Below, in pieces: positions 27,327 to 36,606 of a DNA stretch of 64,000 bases. This stretch comes from Candidatus Rifleibacteriota bacterium (lineage in GTDB: Bacteria; Muiribacteriota; Ozemobacteria; Ozemobacterales; Ozemobacteraceae), in assembly GCA_015233565.1 (NCBI GenBank), contig JADFXM010000012.1, forward strand, positions 99,458 to 163,457, in the 5' to 3' direction. A model generated the notes under the pieces. It saw nothing but the letters and a program-made list of their open reading frames with translations. It was not told the origin of the DNA and did not search any database. Made by a program: the position numbers and the translations under genes. How positions within the stretch are numbered: the first letter of the stretch is position 1; the number at the start of each line of letters is the position of its first letter.

Positions 27327-27776
27327 ATGAACAATCCTTTCGATTTTGGAAGAAATATCCTTGAAACCTGGGAAAAGACCATGTCCGAGACCATTGAAAA
27401 AATGGCACACGATGAAAATTTCCTCAAGAATATGAGCAAGGTCTTCACGAAATCCATCGATGTGAAAAAGACCTTTGAAGGACAAATTGAAAAACTTTTA
27501 CAAAATGTAAATATTCCTAGCCGGGGAGACCTTGAACGAATGCTTGTTTATCTCCAAAGAATCGAAGAAAAACTTCTTGACCTGGAAGACGCGTTTTCCG
27601 ATTTTGATGAAAGACTGAAATCCATTGAAAAAGCTTGTTTGAAACAAAATACTTTAAATTCAGCACCCCACGAAACATGTTGCACCGAACCATGTGAAGA
27701 AAAAACTGAAAAACCTCCAATAAAAGAAAAAATTGCAAAAGGTCGTACAACAACTGCATCAAAAAGAAAGAAATAA
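27327..27776 (+). CDS. phaE: PhaE-like subunit of class III PHA synthase (short form)
   Basis: 149 residues, AGGAG before the ATG. The core (FLKNMSKVFTKSIDVKKTFEGQIEKLLQNVNIPSRGDLERMLVYLQRIEEKLLDLED) matches the conserved C-terminal part of PhaE, which binds and activates PhaC; a Lys-rich tail follows. Typical PhaE proteins exceed 300 residues, so this is a reduced version and could also act as a phasin at the granule surface. A small CCTEPC cysteine cluster precedes the tail. It is co-transcribed with phaC and followed at once by a strong terminator. Confidence 0.8.
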   Translation: MNNPFDFGRNILETWEKTMSETIEKMAHDENFLKNMSKVFTKSIDVKKTFEGQIEKLLQNVNIPSRGDLERMLVYLQRIEEKLLDLEDAFSDFDERLKSIEKACLKQNTLNSAPHETCCTEPCEEKTEKPPIKEKIAKGRTTTASKRKK

Positions 27777-27788
27777 GCCTTTTTAAAT

Positions 27789-27819
27789 AGCGCCCTTGCT
27801 AATGCAAGGGCGCTTTTTG
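27789..27819 (+). terminator. Strong terminator of the phaC-phaE operon
   Basis: AGCGCCCTTGC and GCAAGGGCGCT form a perfect 11-bp stem with a TAAT loop, followed by TTTTT. Confidence 0.9.
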
Positions 27820-28239
27820 CACCTTGGGAAGGCCTTTTACCATAAAACCCAATTCTGATTGTGAAACCCTTCGCAATAATCATCAATAAATGCTTTTCCA
27901 ACATTGATAAGATTTACTAATGAAATTTCAGATTTCCTTACTCGTATATGAATTGATCAGGTTCTGCAGGATTCAGTCAGAATTGGTAAATACATTAAAT
28001 TTGTGAAAAATTTGCCTTTATTTTAAACTTTTCACACACCGAATTGTCATTATAAAATGCTCCTGCAGCAGAAAATTTGAATTTACGTACAATAAGTTTT
28101 TGCAAAAATAACTACTTCACTTTTAAGGAACTTCACTATAATTCAGGATTTTTCCCCCTAAATTGCGCAATTATTGATGCACTAATTAGAGAGCTTCAAG
28201 AGAATCAAAAGAAATTTTTTAATTATTTTTGGAAAACTA

Positions 28240-28268
28240 TTGCATTTTATTTTGCATTGCAATATAAT
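28240..28268 (+). promoter_or_regulatory. Promoter of the second PHA operon
   Basis: TTGCAT (28240-28245), 17-base spacer, TATAAT (28263-28268). A candidate operator fills most of the spacer. The rest of the gap 27820-28239 is AT-rich with nothing else recognised. Confidence 0.7.
28252..28262. promoter_or_regulatory. Candidate PhaR operator 3 (TTGCATTGCAA)
   Basis: Palindrome with the TTGC-N3-GCAA layout of operators 1 and 2, lying between the -35 and -10 boxes. A protein bound here would block RNA polymerase, as expected for PhaR repression of phasin genes. Confidence 0.6.
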
Positions 28269-28305
28269 AAAGACATAAGTTCAAATTGAAAGGAGTTAAA
28301 ATAAT

Positions 28306-28737
28306 ATGTTTTTGTTCGAATTAGCTGATCTGTATGGAAAAGAAAGTTTAAAAGCACTGCAAAAAACTCAAAGCATGATTGAGGAGCAATTAACTAAAAC
28401 TCTAGATGAAATGGCAAAAACCCAAGGGTTTTGCGTCGCAATGGGTAAAACTCTTGAGTCTTCTCTCGACGTCCGACAAGCATTCAACGGTTCCCTCAAA
28501 AGATGGGCTGAGTTCTTCCAGATTGTAACAAAAAAAGATGTCCAAGAAGCCGGGAAGCAACTGTATGACGGAAACTACAGACTGGAAACTATTTCCGCTG
28601 AAGTAAGTGACATTAAAAAACTTGTTCAAACTCAAAATGAATATCTGAAAAAACTTTCGGAAGAAAAAAAAAAAATGACCTACGGAGCAACTAGAAGAAA
28701 TAGGCACGCTGAAAAAGTAGCCGTTTCTCCAAATTAA
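28306..28737 (+). CDS. Phasin / PhaE-like granule protein
   Basis: 143 residues with AAGGAG before the ATG. It is similar in layout to the PhaE-like protein at 27327: a helical start, then the pattern MGKTLESSLDVRQAFNGSLKRWAEFFQIVTKKDVQEAGKQLYDGNYRLETISAEVSDIKKLV, followed by a basic tail. Phasins and PhaE subunits coat granules and assist the synthase. It lies 10 bases before the second phaC, under the promoter with candidate operator 3, so it is likely the regulated partner of that synthase. Phasin against PhaE cannot be separated by sequence alone. Confidence 0.7.
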   Translation: MFLFELADLYGKESLKALQKTQSMIEEQLTKTLDEMAKTQGFCVAMGKTLESSLDVRQAFNGSLKRWAEFFQIVTKKDVQEAGKQLYDGNYRLETISAEVSDIKKLVQTQNEYLKKLSEEKKKMTYGATRRNRHAEKVAVSPN

Positions 28738-28747
28738 GGAGTATGTT

Positions 28748-29917
28748 ATGAGTGAAAATATTTTGGAACATTTCGACAGATTAATTAATCTGTCCCTGGA
28801 AAATTGCCAAATTCTCACGGAAATAGGAATTTCAAATGTCGAGAATTTGCTGGCTGAGCAAGAAGTCGAAAAAGAAGAATATCGTGGGGTTACACCATTT
28901 GAAGTGGTGTATCAATTCGATTCATTGAGAGTTCTGAAATTTCAAGGAACAAAAGACACTTCCGAAAAAATTCCAATTCTTTTGATTCCCTCAATGATTA
29001 ATAGATCCTATGTAATGGATTTAATGAAAGACAACACCCTGGTCGGGTTTCTAAAAGATTCAGGACTTCCAACCTATTTGTTGGATTGGGGGAACCCCGG
29101 GCCTAGACATAATCATCTTCCATTCGAATTTTATGTGGATGACTTGATCAAATTAGCCTGTGACGCTGTCGTAAGAGACGCGTGTTGCAAAAAAACCACC
29201 GGAACTCCTTGCAAAGGAAACAAATGCAATAAAATTTCCCTTCTTGGATATTGCATGGGGGGCACAATGGCTCTTCTGCATTCAGCTCTTCATCCGGAAA
29301 GAATTAATAAACTCACCCTCCTTGCCACTCCTATTAACTTCATTGATGATAGCACACTTTCACATTGGGCCAGAAAAGAGACTTTCAACGTTGATGCCCT
29401 TGTTAACACATTAGGTGCAGTTGATCCGCTATTACTTCAATCCTCGTTTTTGATGGTTAAACCGCTTTCACAGCTTCAAAAATGGAAAACTCTTTACGAA
29501 TCAGCACTAAATCAAAAATCCGTCGATAGCTTCATTCATCTTGAAAGATGGGTGACCGACAACATTCCTGTTCCCAGAGAAGCTTATCGTGATTATTTAA
29601 AACTTTGTTATCATAAAAATGCCGTAGTCAATAACAAAGTAGTTCTTAAAGGTCAGGAAATCGATTTTAGAAATTTTAAGACTCCAATATTAAATATCAT
29701 GGCCAAAAAAGATCACATTGTTCCAATCCAGTCTTCGCAAGTGCTCAAAGATCTGGTAAGTTCAGAAATTACTGAAGTCATTATTGACGCCGGACATGTT
29801 GGTGTCGCAATGGGCAAAAAAGCTCGTGAAATGTTTCAGGCAGTTGCAAAATTCAATCTCGGTGATCGAGTGAAAAGTTGTTGCATTGTCGGTGATGATG
29901 ATGATGACTATAATTGA
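28748..29917 (+). CDS. phaC: Second class III-type PHA synthase catalytic subunit
   Basis: 389 residues, AAGGAG before the ATG. Triad: C169 in GYCMGG, D322 in MAKKDHIVP, H350 in DAGHVGVAMG. The segment LIPSMINRSYVMDLMKDNTLVGFL is the counterpart of the VYSFINRWYILDLQ region of the first PhaC. Compared with that copy it carries a Cys-rich insertion (CCKKTTGTPCKGNKCNK) before the lipase box and an acidic tail, DDDDDYN. The two synthases differ enough to suggest distinct substrates or conditions rather than recent duplication. Confidence 0.93.
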   Translation: MSENILEHFDRLINLSLENCQILTEIGISNVENLLAEQEVEKEEYRGVTPFEVVYQFDSLRVLKFQGTKDTSEKIPILLIPSMINRSYVMDLMKDNTLVGFLKDSGLPTYLLDWGNPGPRHNHLPFEFYVDDLIKLACDAVVRDACCKKTTGTPCKGNKCNKISLLGYCMGGTMALLHSALHPERINKLTLLATPINFIDDSTLSHWARKETFNVDALVNTLGAVDPLLLQSSFLMVKPLSQLQKWKTLYESALNQKSVDSFIHLERWVTDNIPVPREAYRDYLKLCYHKNAVVNNKVVLKGQEIDFRNFKTPILNIMAKKDHIVPIQSSQVLKDLVSSEITEVIIDAGHVGVAMGKKAREMFQAVAKFNLGDRVKSCCIVGDDDDDYN

Positions 29918-29943
29918 TTAATCATATCAAATAGCAATCACTT

Positions 29944-29990
29944 AATTCGGCCTCCCGATGGCTAAACAGCTTTCCGGGGCCGAATTTTTA
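29944..29990 (+). terminator. Terminator of the second PHA operon
   Basis: AATTCGGCC (29944-29952) pairs with GGCCGAATT (29978-29986), followed by TTTTATTTT. Confidence 0.75.
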
Positions 29991-30141
29991 TTTTGAAAAG
30001 GTTTGGAAATCCGCACAAAAAAACCTATTGAAGCATCCAGAATTTCTTGAAATTTATTTTGTTGAAATTTGAAATTCGTAGTGCTAAAATTCACTTTCTG
30101 TTTATGGTACCAAATCTTTGTTAAGCAAAAGGAAAGAGTGA

Positions 30142-31575
30142 TTGTTTAACCAATTAATTTTGTTGTCCGTTGGATGTCCGGTTCTTGGGGCGTTTTTATT
30201 ACCCGCTTTTTCCAGGCTTTCAGAGAAGTTGAGGAATGCAGCCGCTTTATTGTTGGTTTTAGTTCCCTTCGTCGCGGCTTTTTTTCTGATCCCTGAAGCC
30301 TCGGTGGACAAGGGTAGGGTCTTTCAATTTCTATCACCTATCGGATCACATTTGTTTGTGGTTGATGCCCTATCTGTTTTTATGGCGATGGTTTCATCCT
30401 TTATAGGGTCATTAATCATCGTGTACTCGTTTGGGTATATCAGCCATTACGACAACCGGGATGAATACTATCTGGTTGTCGTTTTGTTTCTAGGTTCAAT
30501 GATGGGGCTAGTATACTCAGCAAACCTGATTTACATCTATGTTTTCTGGGAAGTTACCGCATTCTGCTGCTGGCGTTTAATCGGATTCTTCCGAGGTGAA
30601 ACCCACATTTTCAGAGCAGACAAAGCTTTCCTTGTTACCATGGCGGGCTCGCTGATTATGTTGGTTGGTTTCCTGGGAGTTTACCACCAAACCGGCTCCT
30701 TTGACCTGGCAATAATTAAAGAAAGACTGAATGGAATTCCGATCTCCTCTTTTTACGTTTTCCTAATCCTTTTCGGAATTCTATCAAAATCAGCTACATT
30801 GCCATTTCACACATGGCTTCCAGACGCCGGTGTGGCACCAACTCCAGTTACAGCCCTGCTCCACGCAGCTGTTCTGGTTAAAATCGGCGTTTACGTTTAC
30901 GCCAGGCTTTTTGTTGCCACATTCCCTATCGAGCAATTTTGGCACATCCTTATACCGATACTAGCCGGTATCAGTGCTCTCGTTTCAGGCTGTGCAGCCC
31001 TTCTTGAAAATGATATCAAACGAATCATCGCATATTCTACTGTAAGCCAGATTGGGTTCATTTTCCTTGGACTCTCCATCGGAAACGAAGTTGCTTTGCT
31101 GGGCGGGCTACTTTATATCCTAATGCACGGTTTATCAAAAGCAGGACTATTCCTCTGCGCCGGAATCATTGAGCACGCTTCTCATACCAAAGATATTACA
31201 AAACTCGGCGGACTCTTTTCTGCAATGCCTGTTACCGCAGTTTCCTTTCTGATCTGCGCTTTCTCCGTAATGGGAATTCCACCATTCGGAGGCTTTTTCA
31301 GCAAGTACTTCGTCATAATCGGAGCGGCAAAAAGTGGATTGGGAATCGCATGCTTTTTCCTCTTTGGGGCCGTTTTGACCATGTTATATCTCATGAGAGT
31401 TTTTAATGCAATTTTCATGGGGGAAACCAAAATGGAAGGCCTGCACGAAGGTTGCCCCTGGATGGTAGGAACAGTTGCCAGCCTTGCCTTCCTTTCATTG
31501 GCCGGCGGAGTCTTTTCACAATTCCCGGTTGACCTTGTTCAAACCGCCGTTAAACAGATGCTTGGAGCTGTATAA
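30142..31575 (+). CDS. Group 4 hydrogenase antiporter-like subunit (NuoM/HyfB-like)
   Basis: TTG start with GGAAAG five bases upstream. 477 residues, about 14 helices. Proton-channel residues of the NuoLMN/Mrp family are visible: Glu in VFWEVTAF, Lys in LSKSATLPFHTWLPDAGVAPTPVTALLHAAVLVKIGVY, and the ENDIKRIIAYSTVSQIGFIFLGL helix-break motif. It is the first gene of an eleven-gene operon and should form one of the ion-translocating modules in the membrane arm. The gene product of 31576 starts directly after its stop. Confidence 0.9.
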   Translation: MFNQLILLSVGCPVLGAFLLPAFSRLSEKLRNAAALLLVLVPFVAAFFLIPEASVDKGRVFQFLSPIGSHLFVVDALSVFMAMVSSFIGSLIIVYSFGYISHYDNRDEYYLVVVLFLGSMMGLVYSANLIYIYVFWEVTAFCCWRLIGFFRGETHIFRADKAFLVTMAGSLIMLVGFLGVYHQTGSFDLAIIKERLNGIPISSFYVFLILFGILSKSATLPFHTWLPDAGVAPTPVTALLHAAVLVKIGVYVYARLFVATFPIEQFWHILIPILAGISALVSGCAALLENDIKRIIAYSTVSQIGFIFLGLSIGNEVALLGGLLYILMHGLSKAGLFLCAGIIEHASHTKDITKLGGLFSAMPVTAVSFLICAFSVMGIPPFGGFFSKYFVIIGAAKSGLGIACFFLFGAVLTMLYLMRVFNAIFMGETKMEGLHEGCPWMVGTVASLAFLSLAGGVFSQFPVDLVQTAVKQMLGAV

Positions 31576-33420
31576 ATGACATCCAGTATTCAACTTTTAC
31601 TTTTTATCGTTGTTCCAATCATTTCTTCACTTCTGGTTTTCATGATTCGCGATAAACTTCCAAAAATTGTTTTGGATTTTTTTTCGTTCATCGTTGTAAT
31701 TGCAAATTTCCTAATGCTCCGCAATTTAATGGGAATTGGAGAATTTGTAATCAGAAAACCTTGGCTTGGATACGGTTTTGAATTGGCTTTTCGGTTCGAG
31801 CATTTTAATTCCTTAGTTCTACTTGCTCTCGCCGGATTTGCAATTGTAATAATCTTCTATTCAATTGGCTTTTTCAAAAACCATCCAAATTATTCACTCT
31901 TCTACGGGTTTTCCCTTCTGACCCTTGGCCTTGCTAACGGTTCGTTAGTCTCTGACAACCTGCTTCTATTCCTCTTCTTCTGGGAAGCCCTTCTTTTACC
32001 CCTATACGGAATGGTTGCCATTGGCTCGAGTAAATCCTTTAGAACTGCAAACAAAGCTTTGATCATCTCAGGAGTAGGAGACCTTTGTCTCATGCTTGGA
32101 ATCGGCCTTGTCGTCATGGAGAAAGGCCTCGTTCCTATCTCTCAGCTTTCAATTGCCCCTTACGGCTCCATGGGATTTGCGTTTATTCTCATGATGCTCG
32201 GGGGAATCGCAAAAGCAGGAGCAGTACCATTCCACACATGGATCCCAGACGCAGCAATTGATGCCCCACTTCCTTTCATGGCATTTGTTCCTGCTGCGCT
32301 AGAAAAACTTCTGGGAATATATTTCCTCGGAATTTTAACTCTCCGAATTTTTACAATCCAACCAGACTCTTGGGCTAGCATGTTAATGATGACAATAGGG
32401 GTAATCACAATTCTGGTCCCAGTTATGATGGCCCTTATCCAGAAAGATTTCAAACGCCTCCTTTCTTATCACGCAGTAAGCCAGGTTGGATACATGATCC
32501 TCGGCGTTGGAACAGCTGTCCCAGCCGGAATCATAGGCGGACTCTTCCATATGTTCAACCACGCAATCTATAAATGCTGCCTGTTCCTCTCTGGTGGTGC
32601 TGTTGAATCCACCACCGGAACCACCGATTTGAACAAACTCGGTGGAATTGGCTGGAAAATGCCCGTCACCACAACATGTTTTACCATCGCAGCACTCTCA
32701 ATCTCTGGAGTTCCACCTTTCAATGGGTTCTTTTCCAAAGAACTTGTTTATGACGGAGCCCTCGAACGCCACTGGATCTTCTACGCTGGAGCTCTTCTCG
32801 GCTCAGTTCTTACCGGCGCATCATTTCTGAAGCTTGGGCATGCAGCATTTTTTGGAAAACGCTCCGAAGAATATGATAAAGTCGGAGAAGCTTCGATCTT
32901 TATGCTACTTCCCATGATTTTCCTTGCCAGTTTGTGCATTTTCCTCGGAATCAAAAATGAAATTCCAGTTTCTGCAATTGAATTGGTCTTAGGAAAAGAC
33001 AGAATTGGCGATTTACACTTTTTCGGATGGCCCCACAGCCACCTTCTGGTCGGCCTCACAGCCGGAGCAATTTTACTTGCTATAATCAACCATATTTTTG
33101 GAGTTATCAGATCTGGTTCAGGCCTTAAAGCCTCTGATCATATTCATTACGCCCCCATATTACACGATGTTTATGATCTTGCTGAAAAGAAGTGCTTCGA
33201 TCCTTATGAAATCTTCCTGGATTTCATCGACGGTCTATCTGTTATCCTTTTCGCCATGGATCGCTTCCTGGATTTTGTTTTAGAAGGAATAATCGCCGGA
33301 ACAACCAACATGATCTCAGGATTAATAAGGAATCTCCATACCGGAAACTATTCTACTTATTTACTATGGTCAGTCTTCGGTGGGATGATCCTTATCGGCT
33401 GGCTATTTAATTCATTATAA
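31576..33420 (+). CDS. Group 4 hydrogenase antiporter-like subunit (NuoL-like, with lateral helix)
   Basis: 614 residues, the same size as NuoL. The channel motifs FFWEALLLPLYGM, IAKAGAVPFHTWIPDA and QKDFKRLLSYHAVSQVGYM are present. After the 14-helix core the protein has a long amphipathic stretch (about residues 520-580) and a last helix, YSTYLLWSVFGGMILIGWLF, matching the NuoL C-terminal lateral helix that clamps the antiporter modules of complex I. It begins one base after the previous stop. Confidence 0.9.
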   Translation: MTSSIQLLLFIVVPIISSLLVFMIRDKLPKIVLDFFSFIVVIANFLMLRNLMGIGEFVIRKPWLGYGFELAFRFEHFNSLVLLALAGFAIVIIFYSIGFFKNHPNYSLFYGFSLLTLGLANGSLVSDNLLLFLFFWEALLLPLYGMVAIGSSKSFRTANKALIISGVGDLCLMLGIGLVVMEKGLVPISQLSIAPYGSMGFAFILMMLGGIAKAGAVPFHTWIPDAAIDAPLPFMAFVPAALEKLLGIYFLGILTLRIFTIQPDSWASMLMMTIGVITILVPVMMALIQKDFKRLLSYHAVSQVGYMILGVGTAVPAGIIGGLFHMFNHAIYKCCLFLSGGAVESTTGTTDLNKLGGIGWKMPVTTTCFTIAALSISGVPPFNGFFSKELVYDGALERHWIFYAGALLGSVLTGASFLKLGHAAFFGKRSEEYDKVGEASIFMLLPMIFLASLCIFLGIKNEIPVSAIELVLGKDRIGDLHFFGWPHSHLLVGLTAGAILLAIINHIFGVIRSGSGLKASDHIHYAPILHDVYDLAEKKCFDPYEIFLDFIDGLSVILFAMDRFLDFVLEGIIAGTTNMISGLIRNLHTGNYSTYLLWSVFGGMILIGWLFNSL

Positions 33421-33432
33421 GGGGTAGGAAAA

Positions 33433-34908
33433 GTGCTAAGTTTGATGATATTCTTACCGGTTTTCTTCGTTTTTTTACTAAACTTGCCGTTTTTTTCCCA
33501 GGAACCAAAAAAAGCTAATTTTCTTGCCCTGGGTATGGCCCTTTTCCAAATCGTGGTAGTTGCAGGAGGTTTTTTAAACTCTTTTGAATTTATCGCGAAA
33601 TTTGTTGGAACACACTTTAGCTTGGTTTTTCTACTGGATAAAGTCTCTCTCTTGATCCTGCTTGTAACCGGCTTAATAAGCTTCTCAGCTTGTTTGATCG
33701 GTGAAAAAGCCTTCAATTCAGATAAAACCAGGTTCTATTTCTTTAACCTAATTCTACTTGATATAGCTGCTTTAAACGGTTTGGCTCTTACTTCCGATAT
33801 TTTCACTCTTTACATTTATATTGAAGCAACTACAATCATCTCGTTCATTCTGATCGCATTGAATAAGGAAATACGGGCACTTGAAGGAGCTTTCAAATAT
33901 GTGGTCATGACTACTTGCGCAACAATGCTTTTTCTGAGCGCAATTGGAATTGTAATGATGATCACCGGAAGCACTTCTTTTGATGCAATTAAAGCCGGAT
34001 TAGCTTCCTCAGGCACAATTAACAGTGTAATTAGTTCTGAATTACCTTTTTCAACCGCAATGAACAGTACAGTTTTGAAATTCGCTCTGGGGTTATTCCT
34101 GATCGGTTTATTTATCAAGGGCGGGATCGTTCCCTTCCATGGATGGGTGGCTGACGCTTATGGTTCTGCCCCAACTCCAGTCTCTCTTATGCTGGCCGGA
34201 GCTGTCACCAAAGCTGGAGGAATCTACAGCCTGGTCAGAATCGTACATTACATCTTCCCGTTTAAATCAGCGATTGGAATTGCAATCCTCATCGTCGGAA
34301 CCATATCTATAGTAGTTGGCGCCCTCGCCGCGATGGGCCAAAAAGAGCTGAAAAGAATGCTCGCGTTCTCCAGCGTCAGCCAAACAGGATATATCCTTCT
34401 TGGAATTGGAACAGGCACCGATCTCGGGTTAGCTGGTGCACTCTTCCATTATTTCAATCATTCTATCCTCAAAGCAGCTTTGTTTTCCAATTCAGCAGCT
34501 CTCGAAAGCTCAATTGGACATTCTAACATCAGCGAAATTAACGGACAGGGCTCCAAAATGCCAGTAACTGCCTTTACATCAATAGTCGCTTCAATGTCCA
34601 CAGCTGGGGTACCACCCCTCTCTGGATTCTGGAGCAAACTGGTCATCGTTATCGCTCTCTGGAAAGCAGGGTTTTTCTTCTTTTCTGTAGTCGCTGTTCT
34701 TGCAAGCATTTTAACCCTGGCTTACATGCTTGGATTTCAAAAAAGGGCTTTCTTCCTTAAACCACCTGAAAACAGCCCTGAAATTAAGGAAGCCTCCCTT
34801 GAAATCAACTTCCCAGCTATCGCTTTTTGTCTGGTAACCATCTGCATCGGGTTGCTTTTCCCCTATGTAGTAGGAACAATCATACTCCCGGTGGATAAAA
34901 TCTTATGA
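33433..34908 (+). CDS. Group 4 hydrogenase antiporter-like subunit (NuoN/MrpD-like)
   Basis: GTG start with GGGGTAGGA upstream. 491 residues; channel motifs YIYIEATTIISFILIAL, LFIKGGIVPFHGWVADAYGSAPTPVSLMLAGAVTKAGGIYS and QKELKRMLAFSSVSQTGYILLG. It is the third antiporter-type module in the operon. Its stop overlaps the next start (ATGA), indicating translational coupling. Assignment as NuoN-like is by order and size; it could equally be called MrpD-like. Confidence 0.88.
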   Translation: MLSLMIFLPVFFVFLLNLPFFSQEPKKANFLALGMALFQIVVVAGGFLNSFEFIAKFVGTHFSLVFLLDKVSLLILLVTGLISFSACLIGEKAFNSDKTRFYFFNLILLDIAALNGLALTSDIFTLYIYIEATTIISFILIALNKEIRALEGAFKYVVMTTCATMLFLSAIGIVMMITGSTSFDAIKAGLASSGTINSVISSELPFSTAMNSTVLKFALGLFLIGLFIKGGIVPFHGWVADAYGSAPTPVSLMLAGAVTKAGGIYSLVRIVHYIFPFKSAIGIAILIVGTISIVVGALAAMGQKELKRMLAFSSVSQTGYILLGIGTGTDLGLAGALFHYFNHSILKAALFSNSAALESSIGHSNISEINGQGSKMPVTAFTSIVASMSTAGVPPLSGFWSKLVIVIALWKAGFFFFSVVAVLASILTLAYMLGFQKRAFFLKPPENSPEIKEASLEINFPAIAFCLVTICIGLLFPYVVGTIILPVDKIL

Positions 34909-35396
34909 TAATTCACATTACATTGCTTCTTCTCATGTTTCTTTCTTCACTCTGGACAGTTCTTGCTAAAAGATTAATTGAATCCGCAATTGGACTTGGC
35001 CTTACAAGCGTAATTCTGACAACTATTATGTTCCAATTGGATACCCAACTTGCCGGAGTTTTTGAATTGATAGTCTGTTCAGGATTAATCAGCGTCGTGT
35101 TTGTCACCACGATTGGACTGACTAACCCAGTTACTTATGAGGAGTCGATCAAACGTGGCCTTGACAGGTTTAAACGTTTTGTATGGCTTCCCATCGTTCT
35201 ACTTCTTGTGGAAGTATTCCTTTTCAGTTTCAAAATTCCATTCGATTTTCCAATTGCACAACCTGATAGAGAAACCAATGTTAAAAATCTGTTGTGGAAT
35301 GTAAGACATCTAGACCTCTTCGGACAATTAATCCTTCTGTTCATCGGAGTTTTTGGTGTTATTTCCTTGTTCAAGGAGAAATCTAAAAGTGAATAA
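34905..35396 (+). CDS. NuoJ/MbhD-like membrane subunit
   Basis: 163 residues with five predicted helices. The segment LAKRLIESAIGLGLTSVILTTIMFQLDTQLAGVFELIVCSGLISVVFVTTIGL carries the pi-bulge-type small-residue helix seen in NuoJ and in MbhD/DUF4040 proteins. In complex I, NuoJ helps transmit conformational energy between the quinone site and the antiporters. It overlaps the previous stop and its end overlaps the next start region. Confidence 0.75.
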   Translation: MIIHITLLLLMFLSSLWTVLAKRLIESAIGLGLTSVILTTIMFQLDTQLAGVFELIVCSGLISVVFVTTIGLTNPVTYEESIKRGLDRFKRFVWLPIVLLLVEVFLFSFKIPFDFPIAQPDRETNVKNLLWNVRHLDLFGQLILLFIGVFGVISLFKEKSKSE

Positions 35397-35709
35397 CGAA
35401 GCCGCTATGCTTTTCAACCTTTATTCGGTTTTCTTTCTACTGATGTTCGTGTGCGGACTGTATTGTATTATTGCCACTAAGAACATGATCAGAGTTTTAA
35501 TAGGAATTGAACTTTTGGCAAAAACAGTTACTCTGTTGATCGCCATCGCTGGATACCTTTCCGGACATCTTGCTCTGGCTCAAGCTATCATCATTACTTT
35601 TATTATCGTTGAAGTGATTTTAGTCCCGGTCGTAGCAGGCTTAATTCTGGGGGTTTTCAGAAAAAACGATTCCATCGATGTTACCAAACTACGGGAATTG
35701 AAAGGATAG
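35389..35709 (+). CDS. NuoK/MrpC-like membrane subunit
   Basis: GTG at 35389 with AAGGAG upstream is preferred over an earlier start inside the previous gene. 106 residues, three helices; LYCIIATKNMIRVLIGIELLAKTVTLLIAIAGY and AQAIIITFIIVEVILVPVVAGLIL contain the two membrane-buried Glu residues (IGIELL and IIVEVIL) typical of NuoK/MrpC. It overlaps the previous stop by eight bases. Confidence 0.85.
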   Translation: MNNEAAMLFNLYSVFFLLMFVCGLYCIIATKNMIRVLIGIELLAKTVTLLIAIAGYLSGHLALAQAIIITFIIVEVILVPVVAGLILGVFRKNDSIDVTKLRELKG

Positions 35710-35718
35710 GAGACAAAA

Positions 35719-36051
35719 ATGATACATCTACTATTTGCTCCACCTCTCGCTTTTGTTTTTATTTTACTTTTTGTTTTTATCCTCTTTAGGTTTTCCTCCG
35801 GTCTTGCATTGAAAACCACGGAACAATCATTTGGAAAACTTGAGGGATACGCCTGTGGCGAAGATGTCAGGAAAGAAAAAGCCAGACCGGATTATACGGC
35901 ATTCTTTCCTTTCGCTTTCTTTTTCACTATTATGGACGTGGTTACACTTATGGTTGCCACCATGCCCAAAATTACTCTTGAGTCCGCTTTGATGGGAGCG
36001 ATTTATCTTACCGGAGCGGTCGTATGCATGGCTATGCTTTTTCGGAGGTGA
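35719..36051 (+). CDS. NuoA-like membrane subunit
   Basis: 110 residues, GGAG before the ATG. Three hydrophobic helices with a loop reading LEGYACGEDVRKEKARPDYTAFFPFAFFFTIMDVVTLMV. This corresponds to the NuoA pattern YECG...F...FFLVAILFLIFDVE: the loop Cys and the buried Asp of the second helix are conserved. In complex I, NuoA frames the quinone cavity together with NuoH and NuoJ. Classical Ech and Hyc/Hyf hydrogenases lack a clear NuoA, so its presence here is notable. The family assignment rests on this pattern and operon position. Confidence 0.7.
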   Translation: MIHLLFAPPLAFVFILLFVFILFRFSSGLALKTTEQSFGKLEGYACGEDVRKEKARPDYTAFFPFAFFFTIMDVVTLMVATMPKITLESALMGAIYLTGAVVCMAMLFRR

Positions 36052-36054
36052 ATC

Positions 36055-36558
36055 TTGTCAGGCTTAATTGATAATTTGATGACTTGGGCCAGGTTAAAAT
36101 CTCCCTGGATTCTCCACTTTAACTCGGGCGCTTGCAATGCTTGCGATATCGAAATAATCGCAGCCCTGACGCCGCGCTTTGATGTTGAAAGATTCGGTTT
36201 GATGCTAAAGGCAACACCCCGCCATGCCGATGTTCTGGTTTGCTCGGGACCTGTTACCAGACAAATTGAAAAACGTCTTATCAGAATCTACGAACAAATG
36301 CCCGCTCCTAAGTTTGTTGTGGCCGTTGGCACGTGCGCCTGCTCAGGAGGCGTCTTCAATGGTTGCTATAACGTTGCTGGGGGGGTAAATGAAGTCATTC
36401 CTGTTTCTGCGTTCATTCCTGGTTGTCCTGTGCGCCCTGAGGCTGTTATTGACGGAGTAGTTAAACTACTTGGACACTTTGAAAGTTCGGTAAGAGCCGC
36501 TGACCTTGCCGCAGCTAAAGCAGCTGAATCTGCCCTCTTATCAGGACAATCAAAATAA
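36055..36558 (+). CDS. [NiFe] hydrogenase small subunit (NuoB/EchC-like)
   Basis: TTG start with CGGAGGTG upstream. 167 residues. The proximal [4Fe-4S] cluster ligands are C27 and C30 (SGACNACDIE), C94 (GTCACSGG) and C124 (PGCPVRPEAV). The first pair has two residues between the cysteines, as in group 4 hydrogenases (CxxC), rather than the CC pair of NuoB. The protein passes electrons between the NiFe site and the ferredoxin-like subunit at 39226. Confidence 0.92.
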   Translation: MSGLIDNLMTWARLKSPWILHFNSGACNACDIEIIAALTPRFDVERFGLMLKATPRHADVLVCSGPVTRQIEKRLIRIYEQMPAPKFVVAVGTCACSGGVFNGCYNVAGGVNEVIPVSAFIPGCPVRPEAVIDGVVKLLGHFESSVRAADLAAAKAAESALLSGQSK

Positions 36559-36606
36559 ACTTCTGAATTGCAGAATTAATGCGAACAGAGGAAAGGAAAA
36601 AAATAA

